This document shows positions 55,870 through 64,000 of a stretch of 64,000 bases of DNA, piece by piece. Source of the stretch: Collinsella aerofaciens (GTDB lineage: Bacteria; Actinomycetota; Coriobacteriia; Coriobacteriales; Coriobacteriaceae). Numbering within the stretch: position 1 is the stretch's first letter; each line of letters begins with the position of its first letter. The notes under the pieces are model-generated. The model was not told the DNA's origin. It worked only from the letters and a program-made list of their open reading frames with translations, and did no database searches. The translations under genes and the position numbers were made by a program. The DNA is taken from positions 1 through 64,000 of the forward strand of contig NZ_JADMSU010000007.1 in NCBI RefSeq assembly GCF_015561195.1, in the 5' to 3' direction.

Positions 55870-56628
55870 CTACATCAACCCGCTGAGCGCAATGTCGACG
55901 GCCTCGTTGAGGTCGTCGGTAATGTGTACCAGATCCGGATCGAGCGGACTGATCATGCCGGCGTCCATCACCGGACCGTTGAGCCAGTCGAACAGGCCCT
56001 GCCAGTACTCGCTGCCCACCAGCACGAGCGGCATGCGCTTGACCTTGTGCGTCTGCACCAGCGTGAGAACCTCGAACATCTCGTCGAGCGTGCCAAAGCC
56101 GCCGGGAAATACGATGGCGCCCGAGCTGTACTTAACGAACATGGTTTTGCGCACAAAGAAGTAGCGGAAGTCCATGCCGAGGTTCACGTATTTGTTGAGC
56201 CCCTGCTCGTGCGGCAATTCAATGCCTAGGCCAACTGACTTGCCGTTGACACTCGCCGCTCCCCTGTTGGCCGCTTCCATGATGCCGGGGCCGCCACCGG
56301 TGATGACCGCCACGCCACGTTGCGCGATCTTGCGCCCGACGGCACGCGCCGCCTTGTAGAGCGGATCGGTCTTGGGCGTGCGGGCGCTACCGAAGATGGT
56401 CACCGCGGGTCCGAGCTCGGCAAGCGCGCCAAAGCCATCGACGAATTCTGCCTGAATACGAAGGACGCGCCACGGATCGGCGTGCAGCCAGTCAGTCGAC
56501 TCCTCGGGCGCCAGCAGGTTGGCGTAGGTGTTGTCCTTAGGAATCATGGGGCCGCGCATGACCACGGGGCCGCGGCGGTACGTCTCGTCGTAGGCAGGCT
56601 CGCCCTCGACGTTCTCATTCTTAATCAT
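55870..56628 (-). CDS. LOG family protein (TIGR00730)
   Basis: This 252-residue protein has the Rossmann-like core with GGGPGIMEAANRGA near residue 115 and VFPGGFGTLDEMFE near 180, which is the PGGxGTxxE motif of LOG-type cytokinin-riboside phosphoribohydrolases. In bacteria the family hydrolyses nucleoside monophosphates; the true substrate is unsettled. The ATG at 56628 has AGGAG upstream. Confidence 0.88.
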   Translation of the reverse strand: MIKNENVEGEPAYDETYRRGPVVMRGPMIPKDNTYANLLAPEESTDWLHADPWRVLRIQAEFVDGFGALAELGPAVTIFGSARTPKTDPLYKAARAVGRKIAQRGVAVITGGGPGIMEAANRGAASVNGKSVGLGIELPHEQGLNKYVNLGMDFRYFFVRKTMFVKYSSGAIVFPGGFGTLDEMFEVLTLVQTHKVKRMPLVLVGSEYWQGLFDWLNGPVMDAGMISPLDPDLVHITDDLNEAVDIALSGLM

Positions 56629-56654
56629 GGGTACTCCTATCGAGAAAAAGAAAA

Positions 56655-56691
56655 CGGGCGGGGTCGACGCCATGCGTCAAACACCCGCCCG
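56655..56691 (-). terminator. Terminator after tgt
   Basis: On the - strand CGGGCGGG pairs with CCCGCCCG and is followed by TTTTCTTTTTC. It lies about 150 bases after the tgt stop and just before the LOG gene; the space in between holds no gene. Confidence 0.75.
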
Positions 56692-56840
56692 AACATCAAC
56701 TATTCGGTATGGTACCCACGATGCATCAAGCATTTGCAAGCTATCGGTCAGAAGTCGCGCAGCCGGTGTCAGCGAATGTGACGACCGGCTGGCGCTCGAC
56801 CATTGCCGTTGCTCACGCTCTGCAAGCGTGTCTGTCGCCC

Positions 56841-57980
<1,140 letters not shown>

Positions 57981-58334
57981 AAACTGGAACTCCTTGGTTG
58001 CGGTTCATACGCAAACCATTATACGGGCAACCCGCAAGGAGCACCGACTCGACAGAAACTGGCGCATTAAACAACTAGTCGTTAGGGACATTCTTAAACG
58101 ACTAGCCGTCGGGGACACTCTTCAACGCCATCTTACAAAGGAGCGTCCCAATCTGCCGGCACTTAGGAACTGTCCCCAAGTGCCGGCAAGAGTGTCCCTT
58201 GTGACTAGTCATTTAAGAACGTCCCCAACGGCTACATCAACAAAGGCAACGCCGATGCTCTGGCACCGACAGCGAAAACCCGCCAGAGCGAACAAGGTGC
58301 CCTCAAGCAAAATGGCGCTGCAGGTTGAGCATAA
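57981..58334. repeat. Cluster of nested GGGACA-loop hairpins upstream of tgt
   Basis: CTAGTCGTT at 58075-58083 pairs with 58097-58105 around AGGGACATTCTTA. A larger stem joins GGGACACTCTT (58112-58122) to 58188-58198, with GACTAG/CTAGTC outside it. Inside sits TGCCGGCACTT (58154-58164) paired with 58178-58188 around AGGAACTGTCCCC. A further copy of the AGTCATTTAAGAACGTCCCC unit lies near 58207-58226. No gene is supported in this 504-base gap, which continues into the long repeat at 58335. Confidence 0.75.
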
Positions 58335-58484
58335 GTCAGCGAGCGGGTCGCATTTGAGACAAGGTGACGTGAAACGAAAGGGCGCTGACCTTTTGGTCGC
58401 GCCCTTGAAGTTGAACGTCAGATTGTCCAAATGCGGCCCACGCAGCGTCGGCCCGTTACGGCGTTTGGTAAAACGCCGTAACCC
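58335..58484 (-). repeat. Structured dispersed repeat, copy 1, directly after the SDR gene
   Basis: About 150 bases that recur nearly unchanged at 61469-61615. On the - strand it starts one to two bases after the SDR stop with the perfect hairpin GTTACGGCGTTT/AAACGCCGTAAC. Then a 17-base stem (about 58422-58438 with 58344-58361) encloses a weaker stem and the hairpin AAGGGCGC/GCGCCCTT. The nested pairing suggests a folded RNA or a large palindromic element. Confidence 0.85.
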
Positions 58485-59285
58485 CTAAGGCCGCTGGCCC
58501 ATGCCACCCTCGAGGGTGACGGTCTCGCCGTTCATGTACTTAAAGTCGGGACCGCAGAGCTGAACGACCACGCGGCCGATCTCCTTCTCGACGTCGCCGT
58601 AGTGACCAGCCGGCGGCATGTGGACGTTGGCCTTAAACGCCTCGGGATAGGCATCCTGGAAGTTCTCGAGCGCAGCGGTCCAAGCAAGCGGGCAAACGAT
58701 ATTGACGTTGATGCCGTCCTTGCCCCACTCGTTGGCGGCAACGCGGGTCAGGCCGCGGATGCCCTCCTTGGCGGCAGCATAGCTGCACTGGCCATAGTTG
58801 CCAAACAGGCCGGCACCCGAGGCAAAGTTGACCACGGAGCCCTTGGTCTCCTTCAGGTGCGGATAGGCCTTCTGCATGTACAGATAGGTAGCATACAGAC
58901 CGGAGTAAATGGCCAGATTAAACTGATCCATGGTGTGATCGGCGATGGTCACGCCCGAGGCGCTGGCCTGAGCATTGTTGACGACGGCGTCGATGCGGCC
59001 AAACTCCTCAATGGCCTTGTCGATGACGTTCTGGACGACGGCTTCGTTGTCCTGACCGGCTGAAACATCGGCCTGAACAGGCAGAACCTTGACACCGTAC
59101 TCGGCCTCGAGGGACTCCTTGGCGGCCTCGAGCTTGGCGACGTTGCGGCCGGTGATAACGAGGTTCGCGCCCTCCTTGGCAAAAGCGATATCGATGCCGT
59201 AACCGATGGAGCCAGCGGAGCCGTCCTTAAGCGTGGCCTTGCCGCCGCCGGTGACGATCACGGTCTTACCAGTGAAAAGTCCCAT
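58485..59285 (-). CDS. Short-chain dehydrogenase/reductase
   Basis: This 266-residue oxidoreductase has a Rossmann fold with VTGGG at the start, but an insert of about nine residues (KATLKDGSA) before GSIGYGIDIA. NNAQAS replaces the usual NNAG, and the catalytic YAAAK follows a Ser-containing ASGAG block. The substrate could be a hydroxysteroid, a ketoacyl group or a sugar alcohol; gut Coriobacteriia are rich in steroid-active SDRs, but nothing here proves that. The ATG at 59285 has AAAGGA upstream. A structured repeat begins right after the stop. Confidence 0.8.
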   Translation of the reverse strand: MGLFTGKTVIVTGGGKATLKDGSAGSIGYGIDIAFAKEGANLVITGRNVAKLEAAKESLEAEYGVKVLPVQADVSAGQDNEAVVQNVIDKAIEEFGRIDAVVNNAQASASGVTIADHTMDQFNLAIYSGLYATYLYMQKAYPHLKETKGSVVNFASGAGLFGNYGQCSYAAAKEGIRGLTRVAANEWGKDGINVNIVCPLAWTAALENFQDAYPEAFKANVHMPPAGHYGDVEKEIGRVVVQLCGPDFKYMNGETVTLEGGMGQRP

Positions 59286-59573
59286 ATAAAGTCCTTTCAA
59301 ATCGCGACGGGCGCACCCGCCGACTGCGCGCATCCAAATAAACGCGCCAAAAGCTGAAATGCAACTTTAACGGGTTCAAGTGAAAAATAAAGCCCATGGC
59401 AGGCGAACGGCGCAACGTCTTTCGGCGAAGGGAATGTCAAGTAAAAATTGGATAGAGTGGCCGAGTTTTTGCTATCGTCGCGAGCCATCGAACACGTTTT
59501 GAAACTTTGCTGCGGCGCGCGGGAAGTCGGCGCGAGACTTTATCATAGGGTGACAAACAACGATGAGGAGCAC
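59286..59573. promoter_or_regulatory. Divergent promoter region of the SDR and coiled-coil genes
   Basis: This 288-base region includes the leader of the - strand SDR gene and the start signals of the + strand coiled-coil gene (GAGGAG before the ATG at 59574). No other gene is supported, although the longer + frame from 59448 is open. Confidence 0.4.
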
Positions 59574-61343
59574 ATGCCTATGACAGACGAGCTGGACCCC
59601 CAGACTCAACAGCATATTGATGATCCCGCAGACGTCACCGCAGATACTGACGCTGTGACCTGCGATGGTATCGACATCGACGACCCCATCTTGGACGAAA
59701 GCGCTGCGGCGGAAACCCCCGAAACAGAAAACGCCGATGAGCAAAACGACGATGCGCCCGCTCAGGACGACGCCCCTGTACAGGACGACGCCCCGCAAGC
59801 AGCGGGCCCCATCGAGGTGTCTTCGGAAGAAGAGCTCGATGCCGTCATGGACTCCATGATGGATGCTGTCAAAGCGATGAAAGACGCCGTCGCCGATGCC
59901 GATATCGATGCCGAGGAAGAGGAGGCCGCCGAGGCGGCCTCGACCTTTGTGCCCGGCGAGACTCCGGTTGCCGACCAGGGCAGCACCATGCCCTCGTTTC
60001 TGCAGCTCGAGCACCCCACGATTGGCGCCGATGCGGTCGATCCGCACGCAGCAGGCTTTTCTGTGGTTGAGGGCGGTACCGGCAATATCGCCGCGCCGCA
60101 GGCTGCCGATGCGGACGCCGCCGACACCGCTCGCCCGACCGCCCCGCACTCCCCCGCCGCGAGCCGCGATCTGGGGACCGCTGTCTCGAACACTGCGAAC
60201 GCCGTGGGCACCTTTATCGCCCAGGGCGCCTCGGCCATGCGCGAGATGAATGCCGCGAAAAAGGCACTTGCCGATGCCCGCGCCCACCTGGCCGAACTTG
60301 AGCAGCGCATTGCCGATCAGGCCGAGGAACTCGAGACGCGCCAGGATATCGCAGGCCGCTACGACCAGATCGTCGCCGACCAGCGCCAGGCGATCGCCAC
60401 GGCGCAAAAGACCGCTGCGGCAGCCGAGATTGACCGTGATGCCCACGCCGCCAAAGCGACAGAGCTCAAGGGTCAGTTCGAACAAATGAAGACAGAGGAT
60501 GACGCGACTGAGCTCCGCCTGAAGGCCGCGCTCGATGCCGTGGAGGCCCGCGAGGCGAGCTCGCGCGAGACCGGCAACCGCCTCGTTCGCCGTCTTGAGG
60601 ATTCCAAGCGCATCCGCGACAAGGTGCAGGCCGAGCGAGACGCCGGCATTGCCGCCGCACAACAAACCGTCGACGCCGCGCGCGCCCAGCTCGAGACACT
60701 GCGTCATGAGTATGCCGAGCTGCAACGCAATCCCTCGGCAAATCCCGCCAACTATACGGTGCGCACCAGCGAGCTCTCGATGCAGATCTCCGACACGGCA
60801 GATGCCCTGCGAAAAGCCGAAGAAGATGTCCCGCGCATCACCGCCGACCTTGAGCACTCGCTTGCCGCAGCCGAGCAGGCCGTCGAACAGGCGCAGGCCC
60901 CCATCGCCGACGCCAAGCGAGCCCATCAGGCCGTGACGGCAGAGGCCGATGCCGCGCGCGACGAGCTGCAGACCGCAAAAACCACCGCCGCGACGCGCCA
61001 GCGCGAACTGCGCGAGAAGATCGCCGCCGAGGACAAGGCACGCCGCGACCAAGAGCAGAGCATAGCCAACGCCCAAGCAGATGCCGCGCATGCGCAGTCG
61101 ATTATCGAACAGGCGACCGAAGTACACGACCACCCAGAGATTACTGAGTCGCTTGCAGGATCCTTGGCCCGAGACAAAGCCGAACACGCCGAGACCGAGC
61201 GAGAAGTTGCCCAGCTCGAGGCCACCGAGGACGCGGTGCGCGAGCGTACCCGCGACTCACGCATCAAATTCACCGGCGCCATCGTCTGCATCGTCGCCGC
61301 AATCCTGGTGATCATCCTTGTCTGGCTGTTCGCAAGCAAGTAG
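59574..61343 (+). CDS. Acidic coiled-coil protein with C-terminal membrane anchor
   Basis: This 589-residue protein is not a known family. Residues 1-200 are acidic and disordered (repeats of DDAPVQDD type). Residues about 230-560 form a long coiled coil rich in Ala, Glu and Arg. The last 25 residues (AIVCIVAAILVIILVWLFA) are one membrane segment, so the protein is tail-anchored with the coiled coil in the cytoplasm. It could be a structural or division-related scaffold, which is a guess. The ATG at 59574 follows GAGGAG. The TAG stop is the first triplet of a hairpin repeat. Confidence 0.7.
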   Translation: MPMTDELDPQTQQHIDDPADVTADTDAVTCDGIDIDDPILDESAAAETPETENADEQNDDAPAQDDAPVQDDAPQAAGPIEVSSEEELDAVMDSMMDAVKAMKDAVADADIDAEEEEAAEAASTFVPGETPVADQGSTMPSFLQLEHPTIGADAVDPHAAGFSVVEGGTGNIAAPQAADADAADTARPTAPHSPAASRDLGTAVSNTANAVGTFIAQGASAMREMNAAKKALADARAHLAELEQRIADQAEELETRQDIAGRYDQIVADQRQAIATAQKTAAAAEIDRDAHAAKATELKGQFEQMKTEDDATELRLKAALDAVEAREASSRETGNRLVRRLEDSKRIRDKVQAERDAGIAAAQQTVDAARAQLETLRHEYAELQRNPSANPANYTVRTSELSMQISDTADALRKAEEDVPRITADLEHSLAAAEQAVEQAQAPIADAKRAHQAVTAEADAARDELQTAKTTAATRQRELREKIAAEDKARRDQEQSIANAQADAAHAQSIIEQATEVHDHPEITESLAGSLARDKAEHAETEREVAQLEATEDAVRERTRDSRIKFTGAIVCIVAAILVIILVWLFASK

Positions 61344-61424
61344 TCGTTTAAGAACGTCCCCAATGACTACAAAGGGGTCAGGTTAACATGCACCAACCTG
61401 GTGCAAAGTAACCTGACCCCTTTG
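61341..61424. repeat. Two adjacent hairpin repeats at the end of the coiled-coil gene
   Basis: TAGTCGTT at 61341-61348 pairs with AATGACTA at 61362-61369 around TAAGAACGTCCCC, matching units at 58075 and 58207. Next, CAAAGGGGTCAGGTTA at 61370-61385 pairs perfectly with 61409-61424, enclosing the hairpin TGCACCA/TGGTGCA. Confidence 0.85.
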
Positions 61425-61468
61425 CACCAATCTCTTGACAACCAAAGAAATGCCGATGTTATGGCAGA

Positions 61469-61615
61469 GTCAGCGAGCGGGTCGCATTTGAGGCAAGGTG
61501 ACGTGAAACGAAAGGGCGCTGACCTTCTGGTCGCGCCCTTGAAGTTGAACGTCAGATTGTCCAAATGCGGCCCGCGCAGCGTCGACCGGTTACGGCGTTT
61601 GTAAAACGCCGTAAC
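61469..61615 (-). repeat. Structured dispersed repeat, copy 2, directly after queA
   Basis: It differs from the copy at 58335-58484 by about six substitutions and one base of length. On the - strand it starts directly after the queA stop with the same GTTACGGCGTTT hairpin. Upstream similarity (CAAAG...TGCCGATG...TGGCA) continues for about 25 bases; copy 1 carries about 75 extra bases there. Confidence 0.88.
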
Positions 61616-62827
61616 CTACAAGATGAGCATGGCGTCACCAAAGCTGAAGAAGCGGTAGCGTTCTTCGATAGCAGCGGCGTAGGCATCCATGATCTGGTCG
61701 CGGGTGGCAAGTGCGCTTACGAGCATCATGAGCGTGGAGCGCGGCACGTGGAAGTTCGTGATCAGCGCGTCGACCACGTGATAGGTCGAGCCGGGCATAA
61801 GGTAGAGCTGCGTCGTGGCGTTCTCGCGCACCACGATGTCGCCGCGGCCGAGCGTGTCGGCCCCGTCCTCGCGGCCCTCAAAATAGCGCGCCGTCACAGC
61901 CGGATCGGACACCGGCGCGTCCGCGTCAAACGCGCTCTCGAGCGAGCGCACTGCGGTAGTGCCGACGGCGATCACACGATGGCCCTCGGCCTTCGCCTTA
62001 TGCACGGCGTCGACAACCTCCTGCGACACGTGGTAGCGCTCGGTGTGCATCACGTGCTGCGCGGGGTCGTCCTCCTCCACCAGACGGAAGGTATCGATAC
62101 CCACCTCGAGCTCGACGGCGGCAAACTTGGCACCCTTGGCCTCGATGGCAGCCATGAGCTCGGGAGTAAAATGCAGACCCGCCGTGGGAGCAGCGGCCGA
62201 GTGCTCCTCCTTCATGGCGTAGACGGTCTGGTACTTCTCGGGATCGCCCTCGTAATCGGTAATGTAGGGCGGCAGCGGCACGTGGCCGGCAGCATGGATG
62301 GCCTCGTCGAGCGTGCGCGGGTCGCCGGCGGCATTGCAACCGGCCGGCTCAAAACGCACCAGACGGCCGCCGCGGCTATCGGTGACAAAGTCGACAACCT
62401 CGGCCGTCAGCACCACGGGAGCCCCCTCGGGCGCATGGGCGCCACCGGCGCGATACTCAATATGAGCACCGGGCTTCAGGCGCTTGCCCGGTTTGACCAG
62501 GCACTCCCAAACATGGCCCAGCGGATCCACGTCCTCGCGGCGCTTGAGCAGCAGCGTCTCGACCACGCCGCCCGAGCCGGCTTTGCGACCGATCAGGCGA
62601 GCCGGCATCACGCGCGTCTTGTTGATGACGAGCACGTCGCCCGGCTCGATATAGTCGATGATGTCGCGGAAGATGCGGTGCTCAACGGTACCGCCGTGCT
62701 CCAGCGGCGTTCCCGCCTGGGAGCCCTTGCGATCCACCACCAGCAGGCGGCAGGAGTCGCGCGGCTCGGCAGGAGCCTGGGCAATGAGCTCTTCGGGCAG
62801 GTTATAGTCAAAATCATCGGTACGCAT
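61616..62827 (-). CDS. queA: S-adenosylmethionine:tRNA ribosyltransferase-isomerase
   Basis: This 403-residue enzyme adds the cyclopentenediol ring in queuosine synthesis. It starts MRTDDFDYNLPEELIAQ and has INKTRVMPARL, PTAGLHFTPELM, THVGIDTF-like VELEVGIDTFRLV, and NFHVPRSTLMMLVSA, all typical. The length is slightly above the usual 340-360 because of inserts in the middle. The ATG at 62827 is preferred, with AAAGAGG upstream. Together with tgt it indicates a queuosine pathway, perhaps fed by salvage, since no other que gene is seen here. Confidence 0.95.
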   Translation of the reverse strand: MRTDDFDYNLPEELIAQAPAEPRDSCRLLVVDRKGSQAGTPLEHGGTVEHRIFRDIIDYIEPGDVLVINKTRVMPARLIGRKAGSGGVVETLLLKRREDVDPLGHVWECLVKPGKRLKPGAHIEYRAGGAHAPEGAPVVLTAEVVDFVTDSRGGRLVRFEPAGCNAAGDPRTLDEAIHAAGHVPLPPYITDYEGDPEKYQTVYAMKEEHSAAAPTAGLHFTPELMAAIEAKGAKFAAVELEVGIDTFRLVEEDDPAQHVMHTERYHVSQEVVDAVHKAKAEGHRVIAVGTTAVRSLESAFDADAPVSDPAVTARYFEGREDGADTLGRGDIVVRENATTQLYLMPGSTYHVVDALITNFHVPRSTLMMLVSALATRDQIMDAYAAAIEERYRFFSFGDAMLIL

Positions 62828-62845
62828 CTTTGCCTCTTTCACAAA

Positions 62846-62876
62846 GCGCGTCAGTCGAAAAAATCGACTGACGCGC
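62846..62876. other. Perfect 13-bp hairpin upstream of queA
   Basis: GCGCGTCAGTCGA at 62846-62858 pairs exactly with 62864-62876 around five A. On the - strand it lies after the carbamoyltransferase gene and before queA. The downstream T-run is weak, so it may be a terminator of modest strength or an operator. Confidence 0.6.
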
Positions 62877-62960
62877 GCATCATTCTCCCCTGTATCCTAT
62901 CAGCTTGTTGAGAGAAATATAGTATGGAAACAGATTTGCGACTGTTTTCTCAACGCCCCG

Positions 62961-63971
62961 CTACTTAAGCGTTGCGTACATCACCGCCTTAATCGTATGC
63001 ATGCGATTCTCCGCTTCTTGGAAAACACGAGACTTATCGGACTCAAAAACCTCGTCCGTGACTTCCATTTCGGTAACTCCAAACTTCTCAGCAATTTCGG
63101 CACCAACAGTAGTATTAGTATCGTGGAAGCTCGGAAGGCAGTGGAGGAAAATCGCCTCGGGCTTTGCCATAGACATCACCTCAGCGGTCACACGATACGG
63201 CGACATGAGCTTAATGCGGCTTTCCCACAGCTCTGCGGGCTGACCCATGCCAACCCAAACATCCGTGTAAATTACATCGGCATCACGAGCGCCTTCCTCA
63301 ATATCCTCTGTAATGGTAATCGTCGATCCATGCTCGGCCGCAATACGACTACATTCTGCAAGGAGTTCAGGATCATAGGATGTAGCCCCCTCCGAATTTC
63401 CCCCGATTGGGCCGCAAGAACAGTAGTTAATGCCGAGCTTAGCGCAAATGACCATGAGCGAATCAGCGACGTTTCCGGCCGCCTTACCAAAAAATGTAAG
63501 TTTCCTGCCCTTAATCTCTCCAAACTCTTCACGCATGGTCAAAATATCGGCAAGCACTTGAGTCGGGTGAAATTCAGTAGTCAGCCCATTCCAAACGGGA
63601 ACCCCAGCTTTTGCAGCAAGCTCCTCAACCTTCGCCTGTTCAAAGCCGCGGTATTCAATTCCGTCATACATGCGGCCAAGGACGCGAGCCGTGTCCTCAA
63701 TCGACTCCTTTTTGCCCATCTGGGACGAGCCCGGATCCAAATAAGTTACACCCATGCCAAGGTCAAGTGCACCAACTTCGAAGGCGCAACGAGTACGCGT
63801 GGAAGTCTTCTCAAATAGCAAAACAATATTCTTACCTTCAAGGTATTTATGCGGAACACCGGCACGCTTCATGCTTTTGAAGTTAGCAGAAAGCTCAAGC
63901 AGATACTCAATCTCTTCCGTCGTGTAATCAAGCAGCTTCAGAAAACTGCGCCCAGCGATGTTAACACCCAT
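62961..63971 (-). CDS. Ornithine-carbamoyltransferase-like enzyme with altered substrate loops
   Basis: This 336-residue protein aligns along its length with ArgF/ArcB. The carbamoyl-phosphate site is intact: FEKTSTRTR at 53-61, HPTQ at 135-138 and HCLPSFHD at 277-284. Two ornithine-side motifs differ: [10 protein letters not shown] at 162-171 where GDxRNNxxxS is usual, and VGMG at 240-243 where VSMG is usual. It may be a catabolic OTC variant or a related carbamoyltransferase with another amine. The ATG at 63971 has AGGAG 9 bases upstream; an ATG three codons earlier lacks room. The gene is more AT-rich than its neighbours. Upstream genes lie outside the window. Confidence 0.8.
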   Translation of the reverse strand: MGVNIAGRSFLKLLDYTTEEIEYLLELSANFKSMKRAGVPHKYLEGKNIVLLFEKTSTRTRCAFEVGALDLGMGVTYLDPGSSQMGKKESIEDTARVLGRMYDGIEYRGFEQAKVEELAAKAGVPVWNGLTTEFHPTQVLADILTMREEFGEIKGRKLTFFGKAAGNVADSLMVICAKLGINYCSCGPIGGNSEGATSYDPELLAECSRIAAEHGSTITITEDIEEGARDADVIYTDVWVGMGQPAELWESRIKLMSPYRVTAEVMSMAKPEAIFLHCLPSFHDTNTTVGAEIAEKFGVTEMEVTDEVFESDKSRVFQEAENRMHTIKAVMYATLK

Positions 63972-64000
63972 ATTCGCCATCTCCTATCACAGTGGATTTG

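Noticed and set aside
58209-61564. Pair of similar small - strand ORFs (MDNLTFNFKGAT...) at 58209-58430 and 61367-61564
   Set aside because: They arise from the 150-base structured repeat, have TTG starts without ribosome sites, and diverge at the ends. The conserved nested stems explain the similarity better than a protein.

Overview
The window comes from a high-GC (roughly 60%) bacterial chromosome. Gene content, codon use and the dense intergenic hairpin repeats fit a gut actinobacterium of the class Coriobacteriia, most likely Collinsella or a close relative. The genus is inferred from general resemblance, not from a search. The only phage or transposase-like material seen is a few small non-coding inverted-repeat elements. 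No tRNA, rRNA or CRISPR array was recognised.

Layout. 0.2-2.9 kb: a metallophosphatase and an NhaP-type antiporter. 3.1-20.8 kb: a defence island. It opens with a DUF3800 gene on the + strand behind a strong promoter and two stacked hairpins that resemble a DUF3800-associated RNA. It continues, all on the - strand, with a type 1 BREX operon read from 20.3 kb down to 4 kb: brxA, brxB, brxC, pglX, pglZ, brxL and two unknown downstream genes. An orphan antitoxin-like gene lies just beyond brxA. 20.9-26.8 kb: serC and serA, a nuclease-like protein, an M20 peptidase and a short DUF1015 protein. 26.9-32.5 kb: two tandem histidine phosphatases, a nitroreductase, HdeD-like and YaiI-like proteins, a His-rich metal exporter and an exonuclease. 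32.6-37.7 kb: a macrolide-export-like ABC transporter with a divergent TetR regulator. 37.8-41.1 kb: an ArsR, HMA chaperone and P1B-ATPase metal-efflux cluster plus a DtxR/MntR regulator. 41.3-51.3 kb: HAD hydrolases, an Uup-like ABC-F protein, pstSCAB, a PepV-like dipeptidase and DegV. 51.3-55.9 kb: a second accessory patch with a MITE-like element, a TOTE-type primase-helicase and a YafQ/DinJ toxin-antitoxin pair. 55.9-64 kb: LOG protein, tgt, an SDR enzyme, a coiled-coil tail-anchored protein, queA and an ornithine-carbamoyltransferase-like gene.

The BREX locus is the most unusual part. brxC and brxL each carry one in-frame amber TAG inside an otherwise intact frame. pglX is cut into an 836-residue methyltransferase half and a 322-residue C-terminal half, each with its own start. 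Between the halves sits an AT-richer gene whose product carries an R-x4-H motif typical of HEPN RNases. A G9 tract lies at the start of brxA. Together these suggest a BREX system whose expression is switched, suppressed or decaying, with a candidate RNase embedded in the split modification gene.

The second theme is intergenic architecture. Several families of palindromic elements recur. One family shares a GGGACA-like loop on unrelated stems. One is a nearly identical structured repeat of about 150 bp placed directly after two genes. Two are nested hairpins of 100-130 nt. Some of these repeats supply the stop codon of the adjacent gene.
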